The notes under the pieces are model-generated. The model was not told the DNA's origin. It worked only from the letters and a program-made list of their open reading frames with translations, and ran no database searches. Positions 7,001 to 11,272 of a stretch of 11,272 bases of DNA are shown here, piece after piece (position 1 is the first letter of the stretch; the number at the start of each line of letters is the position of its first letter). A program made the translations under genes and the position numbers. Source of the DNA: Sva-25 sp039714995 (GTDB lineage Bacteria; Pseudomonadota; Gammaproteobacteria; Chromatiales; Chromatiaceae). Location: contig JBDLII010000064.1 of NCBI GenBank assembly GCA_039714995.1, positions 1 through 11,272 on the forward strand, in the 5' to 3' direction.

Positions 7001-8192
7001 CATCATGGCGCCCATCCCGCTGACGTTGCTGGGCATCATTCCTGCGCACGGCATACTGAATGCTGAATTCACGGCGACCTCGATGATTGGCTGGATCGCG
7101 CTGGCGGGCATCATCGTGCGCAACTCCATCCTGTTGATGGACTATACGATTCACCAGGTCCAGCAGGGAACGCATCTTGAAGAAGCCGTCATCATGGCCT
7201 GTAAAACCAGAACGCGGCCTATCCTGATCACCGCCCTGGCGCTGGTTGCAGGCGCCAGCGTCATCCTTGACGACCCGATATTCCAGGGGATGGCGATCTC
7301 CCTTGCGGCCGGCGTCCTGGTCTCCACGATTTTGACGCTGATCGTGATTCCGCTGGGGACGGTCAAGGCGCGCAAGGCCCTCTATGATGTTGCCGACGTC
7401 GATGAACCGCTGGGAACAAGTGACTTGTTGGCGACAGAAGGCAGCGGTAGTCCTGCTGAGGCGTCATCGGGGAAGTCCTTTGGTGATCGCCTGGTAGTCG
7501 TGTGGTCAGTCGTGGTGACCGTGATCATGGCGATTGTCAGTGTGATCGGCGCCATCATCGGTTTTATCCGCCGCAGGCTGGCAAAACCCGAACCAGCTGT
7601 TCGGGAAAAGACAGCGCCACAGGCAGAAGCACAGCCGCAGCCCGCTCCACAGGCAAAGGCTCAACCTCAGGCGCAACCTGTTCCACAGGAGAAGGCTCAG
7701 CCTGAAGCAAAGCCGGCGCCACAGCAAAAGGTCCAACCTCAGGCGCAACCGGCGCCGCAGGAAAAGGTCCAACCCCAGACGCAGCCGGCTCCACAGGCCC
7801 CAATCGAGCCACAGGCGGCGCCAGCAGCAAAACCCGCTGTTGTCACGCCTGCTGAAAAGCCGCCTGAACCAGCCGTGTCTGCAACCCAGCCGGCCACTGA
7901 ACCACGAGCGCCGCTTGTCGAGAAGCCGGCACCGGCAGTCGTTGCGAAAAAATCTGCTGCTTCTCCGGCTGTTTCCGAAGCGGATGATATTCTGCAGACA
8001 AGCCAGGCGTCCATCGATGATCTGGATATCATTTCGGCGCCGATCAGACATAAAAAGACGGCAGCATCCTCTGCAGCTGCTGCATCTGCAAGTACGTCAG
8101 ATGCGAAGGCGAAGGTGAAGCAGCAAGGGCGCCGCCGCCGGGGTATTCGTCTGCGTGATACTTCGACTGACTCCGAAGATGGTCTGAATTGA
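4071..8192 (+). CDS. RND-family efflux permease with long repeat-bearing C-terminal extension, 1373 aa
   Basis: Proton-driven inner-membrane pump of the AcrB type. SD GAGGA (4056-4060) lies 10 bases before the ATG. The core (about 1-1100) has the usual 12 membrane segments: TM1 about 31-50, TM2-6 about 382-530, TM7 about 574-594, TM8-12 about 950-1095, with two large periplasmic loops between TM1/2 and TM7/8. The proton-relay aspartate pair is present in TM4 (LVDDAIVVIEN, D444-D445); the TM10 position held by Lys in AcrB appears to be Arg (IIVRNSILLMDY, R1017). Unusual features: an EF-hand-like DLNGDGHPDVDD loop (166-177) in the first periplasmic domain; a thirteenth hydrophobic segment (about 1140-1166) followed by RRR; six 12-residue Pro/Gln repeats (1182-1251); an Ala/Pro-rich linker; and an Arg-rich end (GRRRRGIRLR, 1353-1362). 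AcrB itself has about 1050 residues. Substrate class (drug, metal or lipid) is not evident. Confidence 0.93.
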   Translation: MSDKKASDLEEMNDVDLGLAGRTARFFINSPLSPLLFVAMLLMGVLGYALIPRQEDPQISVPMVDLMVPYPGASADTVSSLAIQPLERIMSEIPGVKHVYSASQRGMGMVTIQFRVGEDMGPSLVKVNDKLDSNRDKIPPGVMAPIVKAIGIDDVPAVTLTMWSKDLNGDGHPDVDDSQLRMLAQDVLQRLNEITNTSKGFITGGRKEVIKVEVLPEILSGYGISLGQVAQAIQSSNTEMPVGPVERGGRHLVVVSGSFLKSDRDIGNIVIGNFNGSAVYVRDVARVIRGPEDASSLVTFTSGPEFPADSDGVTSRVDGAAAVTIAIAKKEGSNGVVVADAVLKKVEELKGVVIPSNVSIFVSRNYGETARQKVNALMGKLFKATGFVFVLVLLAFRAFKPAIVVTLVIPVVLLMTIFIGWLMGMTIDRVSLFALIFSIGILVDDAIVVIENIYRRWLEKGQTTSAIAVDAVREVGNPTILATFTVIAALAPMGFVSGMMGPYMSPIPKLGSVAMAISLFAAFAFVPWLAKMKIFLPSLKYLETAEKREHRESESLEGLYVRILGPMIRHPAKRKLFNLTLWGLMVLACAMFYTKWVAVKMLPLDNKPEFSVVLDMPDGTALPDTANVASMLAEKVRQMPEVTAIQTYVGTARPFDFNGMVRHYYLRQQPWQASIQVQLLDKDVRHKRGMRTSHEIAVQARKDLYEMMEGKNAQLSIVEMPPGPPVLQSVVAEVYGPNQEVRKQVATDLTEYFKKSESLRDADNYMQVELDYWRFEIDREKSSRMGITSQIINQNLGMALGSQSIGDVKEIAGHEPVEIILQLPFADRSQISRLGDLPITTPSGESVPLRDLGHFVKQLEDDIIYHKDLRPVEYVVADVGGELASPAYGMLQVQDMLNADNYLAPDGVPLTAGFTGDHNIEWMGPPGNDSRSAFEWTGEWTVTYETFRDMGAAFIVALGLIYFLVVWEFGNFRIPAVIMAPIPLTLLGIIPAHGILNAEFTATSMIGWIALAGIIVRNSILLMDYTIHQVQQGTHLEEAVIMACKTRTRPILITALALVAGASVILDDPIFQGMAISLAAGVLVSTILTLIVIPLGTVKARKALYDVADVDEPLGTSDLLATEGSGSPAEASSGKSFGDRLVVVWSVVVTVIMAIVSVIGAIIGFIRRRLAKPEPAVREKTAPQAEAQPQPAPQAKAQPQAQPVPQEKAQPEAKPAPQQKVQPQAQPAPQEKVQPQTQPAPQAPIEPQAAPAAKPAVVTPAEKPPEPAVSATQPATEPRAPLVEKPAPAVVAKKSAASPAVSEADDILQTSQASIDDLDIISAPIRHKKTAASSAAAASASTSDAKAKVKQQGRRRRGIRLRDTSTDSEDGLN
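7614..7823 (+). repeat. 36-base tandem repeat coding 12-residue Pro/Gln units
   Basis: Within the permease tail, residues 1182-1251 consist of one short (10-residue) unit and five full 12-residue units with consensus [AV]PQxKxQPQxQP, for example APQAKAQPQAQP, VPQEKAQPEAKP, APQQKVQPQAQP and APQEKVQPQTQP. The DNA repeats with a 36-base period and keeps synonymous differences between units, so the array is not a recent perfect duplication. Lys and Glu alternate at fixed places, so the rod or linker is polar and Pro-rich. Confidence 0.9.
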
Positions 8193-8194
8193 GG
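8191..8194 (+). promoter_or_regulatory. Ribosome binding site overlapping the permease stop codon
   Basis: GAGG shares two bases (8191-8192) with the TGA stop of the permease (8190-8192) and sits five bases before ATG 8200. It decides the start of the next gene (ATG 8200 rather than TTG 8197) and suggests translational coupling to the permease. Confidence 0.6.
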
Positions 8195-8199
8195 CGTTG

Positions 8200-8688
8200 A
8201 TGAAGTATGATGATGCTGCCGCGACAGGAGTTCTTCTGCTGATGCTGATCTCTACCTCTGTCATGGCGAAATCCAATGTTGAGTTTGGCGGCAAGCTTTA
8301 TCAGTTCCGGAATACAGAGTCCGGTGCGAGTGCTGTGGAGTCGGAAGAGAAACATCACTTCCGTCCTCTTGAACGCCGCAGCGGCACCCGGGCGCCAACA
8401 GGAAGAAATATCGGTGGCGCCGGTGAGAATAATCAGGGCTATGTGTTTCGACCTCTCAGAAACAGACGCCGGCTGAATTCCGGCAATGAGGATCTTCCTG
8501 ACCAGAATTTGCCGGTTTGTCCGGCCATCCAGGAGGAACCGAAGGACTACTCGCCCGCTCCTCCCCCTGAATATACGCCGTACCAGCCTGGAGTGGAGTA
8601 TCGGGGAGGCTATGGGGCTCCACCTGTTCCTCCCCCACCGGGTTATATGAATCCGGCGCTGCCGGCTCCGGGTTATCCGCGCTGGTAG
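8200..8688 (+). CDS. Small secreted Pro/Arg-rich protein with FRPL repeats, 162 aa, function unknown
   Basis: I do not recognise a family. The first 23 residues look like a signal peptide (hydrophobic TGVLLLMLISTSVMA, cleavage likely after VMA before KS), although two Asp residues at 4-5 are unusual in the n-region. The mature protein is low-complexity: three related aromatic-x-F-R segments (LYQFRN at 33-38, HHFRPLERR at 52-60, YVFRPLRNRR at 81-90), one cysteine (107), then a Pro/Tyr/Gly-rich tail (118-162) with PPPEYTPY and PPVPPPPGY. It begins seven bases after the permease stop, so it is almost certainly co-expressed with the pump. The composition fits an extended periplasmic or envelope-surface linker protein. 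It might bind the permease tail, peptidoglycan or an outer-membrane partner; none of these is shown by the sequence. Confidence 0.75.
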   Translation: MKYDDAAATGVLLLMLISTSVMAKSNVEFGGKLYQFRNTESGASAVESEEKHHFRPLERRSGTRAPTGRNIGGAGENNQGYVFRPLRNRRRLNSGNEDLPDQNLPVCPAIQEEPKDYSPAPPPEYTPYQPGVEYRGGYGAPPVPPPPGYMNPALPAPGYPRW

Positions 8689-8724
8689 AGGCTCATTGAT
8701 GGAGCAAGCAAGGTAAATAATAAA

Positions 8725-9366
8725 ATGATTACAGTTATCGGTAGCCTCAAGGGCGGTTCGGGAAAGAGTACAGTCACCTTCAATCTTGCTGTATGGCTGT
8801 CATTGGCCGGTCAGAGAGTGCTGGCGATGGATCTCGATCCCCAGGCTACCTTGACGGATGTGGCGGATGTGCGAGCCGAAGAGGGTTTTCAACCCGGTGT
8901 GGAGGTCCTTGGGCGTCGCGCCATGGCCGAGGGTGTCGATTTCAGCGCCTTCGATGAGGTTGTGATCGATGTTGGCACCGCTGACATGGATTCACTCAAA
9001 CGTGCACTGAAACTGGCCGACAAGATTGTCATCCCTGTGCCTCCAAGCCAGGCTGATGTCTGGTCGACGCAGCGTTTTATCCGTTTTGTCAGTTCGATCG
9101 TCTCGACCCGTAAGACTCCTCCCGAGGTGTGCACATTCATCAACCGTGTCGATATGCAGTCTGCGGCGAATGAATCCTATGAGACGGCAGCCGCCCTGGT
9201 CAGCCTTCCCGGCGCGCGGTTTCTGCTGCCGCGGCTGTCCCAGCGGCCTGTTTTTCTGCACTCGTTCAGCGAAGGGCTCGCCGCAATGGAGCTGGACCCT
9301 CGCGACCCGGGTGTGCGGGAATTCAATGCGCTGGCGGCAGAACTCTACCCGCACCTGATTCGCTGA
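8725..9366 (+). CDS. ParA/MinD-type (deviant Walker A) ATPase, 213 aa, orphan
   Basis: A cytoplasmic ATPase of the ParA/MinD superfamily, whose members position plasmids, chromosomes, chemoreceptor arrays or microcompartments by ATP-dependent dimerisation. The deviant Walker A KGGSGKST lies at residues 9-16 with both signature lysines (K9, K14); the DLDPQAT segment (36-42) carries the A' aspartate; Walker B is VVID (79-82). There is no N-terminal helix-turn-helix, so it resembles the short ParA class, and there is no obvious amphipathic C-terminal MinD-type membrane helix. The ATG is preceded by AAGG 11 bases upstream, and the gene is 36 bases after the secreted-protein gene, in the same direction. 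No parB or parS-like gene is adjacent, so a chromosome or plasmid partition role is unlikely from context; a role in localising the neighbouring pump is inferred. Confidence 0.88.
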   Translation: MITVIGSLKGGSGKSTVTFNLAVWLSLAGQRVLAMDLDPQATLTDVADVRAEEGFQPGVEVLGRRAMAEGVDFSAFDEVVIDVGTADMDSLKRALKLADKIVIPVPPSQADVWSTQRFIRFVSSIVSTRKTPPEVCTFINRVDMQSAANESYETAAALVSLPGARFLLPRLSQRPVFLHSFSEGLAAMELDPRDPGVREFNALAAELYPHLIR

Positions 9367-9374
9367 GTTCGATA

Positions 9375-9404
9375 GCATCCGCTCTGAACGAACCAAGCGG
9401 AAGC
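9375..9404 (+). other. Hairpin just after the ATPase gene
   Basis: GCATCCGCT (9375-9383) pairs with AGCGGAAGC (9396-9404) with one A-A mismatch and a 12-base loop, nine bases after the stop codon. There is no T-run, so it may be a 3'-end stabiliser or a Rho-dependent end rather than an intrinsic terminator. Confidence 0.35.
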
Positions 9405-9448
9405 TCCTCAACAAAACTCTGACAGCATGTCGTTTCGCCGCATGGAAA

Positions 9449-9475
9449 GGTGCAATGCGCTTCAAGTATTGCACC
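9449..9475. other. Ten-base-pair hairpin
   Basis: GGTGCAATGC (9449-9458) pairs with GTATTGCACC (9466-9475) including one G-T pair, with a seven-base loop. The outer eight pairs are perfect. No T-tract follows. Role unknown. Confidence 0.45.
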
Positions 9476-9511
9476 CTGCATCTGCCAGGCCTGTAGATCT
9501 CTCTTGTCAAC

Positions 9512-9538
9512 CACGAAGGGCACGAAGCTCGCGAAGAA
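9512..9538. repeat. Three-unit 9-base tandem repeat (CACGAAG motif)
   Basis: CACGAAGGG, CACGAAGCT and CGCGAAGAA follow each other with a 9-base period, preceded by CAAC. From memory, CACGAAG-type short repeats are common dispersed sequences in intergenic regions of many proteobacterial genomes; this copy is short and partly decayed. Confidence 0.5.
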
Positions 9539-9568
9539 CACACGTGTAACCTTCGTATTGAAATTTAT

Positions 9569-9610
9569 TATTGTTATCAGGAGGCTATATTAACTTCTTG
9601 AATAACAATA
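9569..9610. repeat. Nine-base-pair inverted repeat enclosing AGGAGG
   Basis: TATTGTTAT (9569-9577) and ATAACAATA (9602-9610) are perfect reverse complements, 24 bases apart. The loop holds AGGAGG (9579-9584), a full Shine-Dalgarno sequence with no usable reading frame behind it. Could be a protein binding site, a mobile-element relic or a structured leader. Confidence 0.45.
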
Positions 9611-9656
9611 CAAAATAATGGAGAGCAGATTAGCCGTGCCTTAATACTTCATCACA

Positions 9657-9685
9657 TTGACAGAACGCCCCCTGGAAAGTAGAAT
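9657..9685 (+). promoter_or_regulatory. Sigma70 promoter of the coiled-coil membrane protein gene
   Basis: A perfect -35 TTGACA (9657-9662), a 17-base spacer and TAGAAT (9680-9685), one mismatch from the -10 consensus. Transcription should start near 9692, giving a leader of about 30 bases to GTG 9722. This is the clearest promoter in the window and supports the gene start. Confidence 0.8.
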
Positions 9686-9697
9686 ATTAGCATATTC
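9682..9697. promoter_or_regulatory. Palindrome across the -10 and start site, candidate operator
   Basis: GAATAT (9682-9687) and ATATTC (9692-9697) are perfect reverse complements separated by TAGC. The palindrome covers most of the -10 hexamer and the expected start site, where a repressor would block polymerase. The cognate regulator is unknown and no regulator gene is seen in the window. Confidence 0.45.
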
Positions 9698-9721
9698 AAT
9701 TATACTAAATGGGGCGGTTGC

Positions 9722-10228
9722 GTGAGTGACAAAACAGAAATAGAAAAACTCGACGAGGAGATTCACAGCAATGAACAGGATATTCAAAAGCTCGACCAGG
9801 AGATGCATAAGGAGATACATCGCTGGGAGCTGATTGTCTATCCATCCCTGTTTGCCTTTGTTATCCTGGCGGCCTATGGTTTCTATCTGGTCTTCAATCT
9901 TGCCAAGGATGTGCACTTCATGGCTGTCAGCATCGATACAAATATGACTGTAATGACGGGCGATATGCAGAGCATGGCGGCAAACCTCGGGGAGATAACC
10001 GCCAACGTGAGAACCATGGCCGTGACCATGGACTCCATGGATGATAACGTCACCGTGCTGAAACCGATGCTCACTAGCCTGAACCAGCTGACCGGCAGCA
10101 TGTCGACCCTGGATCAGTCCGTGCAATCGATCAATGCCACCACCTATTACATGGGAGACCGCATGGGGCGCATGAATCATCATATGGGAAAATTCACCAA
10201 TCCTGTGGAGATGTTTACCCCTTGGTGA
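9722..10228 (+). CDS. Methionine-rich single-pass membrane coiled-coil protein, 168 aa, function unknown
   Basis: The start is GTG, chosen because GGGG (9711-9714) lies seven bases upstream and a strong promoter lies just beyond. Residues 5-35 form a charged, heptad-like cytoplasmic coiled coil (IEKLDEEIHSNEQDIQKLDQ). Residues 37-61 are one membrane segment. Residues about 70-140 look like a long periplasmic coiled coil rich in Met, Asn, Thr and Leu, with no cysteine in the protein. Met is 17 of 168 residues, 15 of them after the membrane segment. The last 25 residues contain MGRMNHHMGKF (148-158) and an aromatic end, FTNPVEMFTPW. The topology resembles sensor/transducer-type or envelope-spanning scaffold proteins, but no catalytic or signalling domain is seen. 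Met/His richness could mean metal binding or merely core packing; I cannot name a family. Confidence 0.8.
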   Translation: MSDKTEIEKLDEEIHSNEQDIQKLDQEMHKEIHRWELIVYPSLFAFVILAAYGFYLVFNLAKDVHFMAVSIDTNMTVMTGDMQSMAANLGEITANVRTMAVTMDSMDDNVTVLKPMLTSLNQLTGSMSTLDQSVQSINATTYYMGDRMGRMNHHMGKFTNPVEMFTPW

Positions 10229-10284
10229 TGGTAGAAAGTATCAATAAAAACAAGTAATGATAACTCAGGGAGGAGGGCGGCTGC

Positions 10285-10304
10285 GTACCGGAATATGTAC
10301 CGGT
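10285..10304. repeat. Short direct repeat and hairpin after the coiled-coil gene
   Basis: GTACCGG occurs twice (10285-10291 and 10297-10303). ACCGG (10287-10291) can also pair with CCGGT (10300-10304). A T5 run ends at 10321, twelve bases after the stem; this could be a weak terminator for the upstream gene. Confidence 0.3.
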
Positions 10305-10468
10305 TAATGCCAAAAATTTTTCACCCAAACTTCTGAGCGCCCATCGACACGGATGTCAGCGTAGTTTCCCCCATGCCGCCCCACGCAGCGTCAGCGAAAA
10401 GAGGGGCACCGGGTATCCTCGGGAATTACGACGGCCTTATAGGTACGCTGCACCGCTCAGGAGCTTAC

Positions 10469-10492
10469 AGCCCCCCCTATCGGAGGGGAGCT
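10469..10492 (+). terminator. GC-rich terminator-like hairpin
   Basis: AGCCCCCC (from 10469) pairs with GGGGAGCT (to 10492) with a bulged A, giving seven base pairs, mostly G-C, followed by only a short TT. It lies within gene-free DNA, so which transcript it would end is unclear. Confidence 0.3.
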
Positions 10493-10495
10493 TTG

Positions 10496-10515
10496 CTCAT
10501 CCATCCTCATCCATC
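10496..10515. repeat. Perfect 10-base tandem duplication
   Basis: CTCATCCATC occurs twice without a gap (10496-10505, 10506-10515). Probably a slippage product in non-coding DNA. Confidence 0.6.
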
Positions 10516-10552
10516 AATCGCGCATCGTTGCTATGCGAAGGGCATTGAGTGG

Positions 10553-10571
10553 GAGCATAAGCTATATGCTC
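10553..10571. other. Seven-base-pair hairpin
   Basis: GAGCATA (10553-10559) and TATGCTC (10565-10571) are perfect reverse complements around AGCTA. A second small stem, CGCAT/ATGCG (10521-10525, 10533-10537), lies just before it. Together they suggest a structured segment; no RNA family recognised. Confidence 0.4.
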
Positions 10572-10794
10572 TGTCCGTACTCCCTCCTTCAATTTCTCTT
10601 GAGATCACAGCATTGGCCTCCTCCTGATACTGACGTAACAAGTCATATAGTGACTATGAATGTCTTTATGCGTGGGTAACTTTCAAGCGATCATTTGCCA
10701 ATCATTTTACTCTCTTGATGGAATTAATCGATTTCGAGAGGATGTCGCAAGTATTAGAAATTCAAGTGTATTATAACTTCAAATCCTCCTTTGT

Positions 10795-10811
10795 CCCCTT
10801 TGGTGAAGGGG
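10795..10811. other. CCCCTT/AAGGGG hairpin
   Basis: CCCCTT (10795-10800) and AAGGGG (10806-10811) pair around TGGTG, followed by TTTATA. The surrounding AAATCCTCCTTTGTCCCC wording resembles, from memory, the pyrimidine-rich AAATCCCCC...AAGGGGG dispersed repeats found between genes in many bacteria; here it would be a degraded copy. A terminator role is also possible. Confidence 0.35.
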
Positions 10812-11051
10812 TTTATATGCTGCATAGGGTTGTTGGAAACTTACAAGTTATCGAGTTGGCATGGAGCTTGCATTCTACTTAGCAGTGGTTCGCTGGCCGA
10901 TGCTGACAATACTGAGAACCTCAATAGGCACCAATGGCATATGCCTGTATTTGAGTCAGGACGTATGTGCTTACAAACAGATAGTTGCGGATGGCCGACA
11001 CTTAGCGCAGGCAGAGCTGCTGTTTTCAAGTTTACCTCTGGGAGAAAGAGC

Positions 11052-11272
11052 ATGGGCGATAAAGTACAAGCTGAGACTATCATCGATCAGACAGAGTTGG
11101 TCCGGGCGATGCTTCTGCGCTGGGATGGCACGATAAAAGAGAGTGATCTGAGAAATGTCGACCTTGGCACTGAGCTTTACTTGAAGTGGATGCAGGTGTC
11201 TCGGGAGGAAGCAGTGGCCAGGGCGGAGTTGGCGGAGCCTGTTATTGTCTCGGACATAGGCTCATGGATTGC
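11052..11272 (+). CDS. Unidentified protein, N-terminal fragment (cut by window end)
   Basis: The frame runs from ATG 11052 to the edge of the window (73 codons and two bases) with no stop. GGAG (11041-11044) seven bases upstream makes this start convincing. The fragment starts MGDKVQAETI and is a mostly helical, soluble, slightly acidic sequence (for example ELVRAMLLRWDGTIKESDL, 16-33; REEAVARAELAE, 51-62) with no signal peptide, membrane segment or recognisable motif. The same frame is open upstream to about 10758, with ATGs at 10941 and 10965, but these lack a well-spaced ribosome binding site and the upstream translation has a composition unlike a normal protein. Family unknown. Confidence 0.65.
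   Translation, partial: MGDKVQAETIIDQTELVRAMLLRWDGTIKESDLRNVDLGTELYLKWMQVSREEAVARAELAEPVIVSDIGSWI

Larger units (their letters stand above)
9367..9721. other. Intergenic region between the ATPase and coiled-coil genes
   Basis: A 355-base spacer with no convincing gene. It holds two hairpins, a three-unit 9-base repeat, a 9-base-pair inverted repeat enclosing an orphan AGGAGG, and the sigma70 promoter with palindrome listed separately. The right half (from about 9551) is markedly AT-rich. Minus-strand frames that cross it extend antisense into the ATPase gene and are not believable genes. Confidence 0.65.
10229..11051. other. Long region without a convincing gene
   Basis: About 820 bases. 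Open frames at 10373-10627 and 10861-11136 (plus) and 10841-11083 (minus) lack ribosome binding sites and plausible protein composition. The region holds a 7-base direct repeat, several hairpins and a 10-base tandem duplication, listed separately. It may contain an unrecognised small RNA, decayed coding sequence or regulatory DNA. The frame of the last gene is open upstream to about 10758, so the end of this region could be coding if a start earlier than 11052 is used. Confidence 0.55.

Noticed and set aside
7614..7823. Tandem 36-base repeat considered as a CRISPR or non-coding satellite
   Set aside because: The period is a multiple of three, units are contiguous without spacers, and the frame stays open as a Pro/Gln repeat inside the permease.
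9323..9541. 72-codon minus-strand frame beginning MFFASFVPFVV
   Set aside because: The start lies in the CACGAAG repeat and the end overlaps the ATPase gene antisense; typical of spurious frames created by this repeat.
9641..10183. 180-codon minus-strand frame opposite the coiled-coil gene
   Set aside because: The plus-strand gene has a near-consensus promoter, a ribosome binding site and coherent topology; the His-rich antisense translation is a by-product of its Met codons read in reverse.
10373..10627. 84-codon plus-strand frame
   Set aside because: No ribosome binding site, runs through hairpins and a tandem duplication, and the composition is not protein-like.

Overview
The window looks like chromosomal DNA of a gammaproteobacterium. 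The evidence is a recognisable C-terminal Tgt fragment, moderately high GC coding DNA with AT-rich spacers, Shine-Dalgarno-led genes and a near-consensus sigma70 promoter. The overall flavour resembles sulfur-oxidising Chromatiales-type genomes (Sedimenticola/Thiodiazotropha-like), but that placement is an impression from protein style, not a search result.

Layout. (1) 1-1799: the 3' end of tgt (plus strand) runs convergently into a membrane-associated dynamin-like GTPase (minus strand); the two genes overlap by 18 bases. (2) 1800-2295: a non-coding spacer of about 500 bases, then a small SCP2-like sterol/lipid-carrier protein (2296-2691) closed by a strong stem-loop. (3) 2839-9366: the core of the window, four same-strand genes: a periplasmic adaptor (MFP/HlyD type), a very large RND permease, a small secreted proline-rich protein and a ParA/MinD-type ATPase. 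The gaps are 113, 7 and 36 bases, which suggests an operon. No outer-membrane factor (TolC type), ParB or regulator gene is present here. (4) 9367-9721: a spacer with several inverted repeats, a 9-base tandem repeat and the best promoter in the window (TTGACA-N17-TAGAAT) with a palindrome across its -10. This promoter drives a methionine-rich, single-pass membrane coiled-coil protein (9722-10228). (5) 10229-11051: about 820 bases with no convincing gene but several hairpins and a small tandem duplication. (6) 11052-end: the start of an unrecognised gene cut by the window edge.

How the genes may work together. The adaptor and permease should form the inner-membrane part of a tripartite efflux pump using an outer-membrane channel encoded elsewhere. 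The permease is unusual: after the normal RND core it carries an extra hydrophobic segment, six tandem 12-residue Pro/Gln repeats and an Arg-rich end, and it has an EF-hand-like acidic loop in its first periplasmic domain. The adjacent ParA-like ATPase lacks a ParB partner. The most interesting hypothesis is that the permease tail, if cytoplasmic, is the partner by which the ATPase positions the pump. A competing model is that the tail is periplasmic and TonB-like, spanning towards the cell wall. These functional links are inference; the domain and repeat observations are read directly from the sequence.
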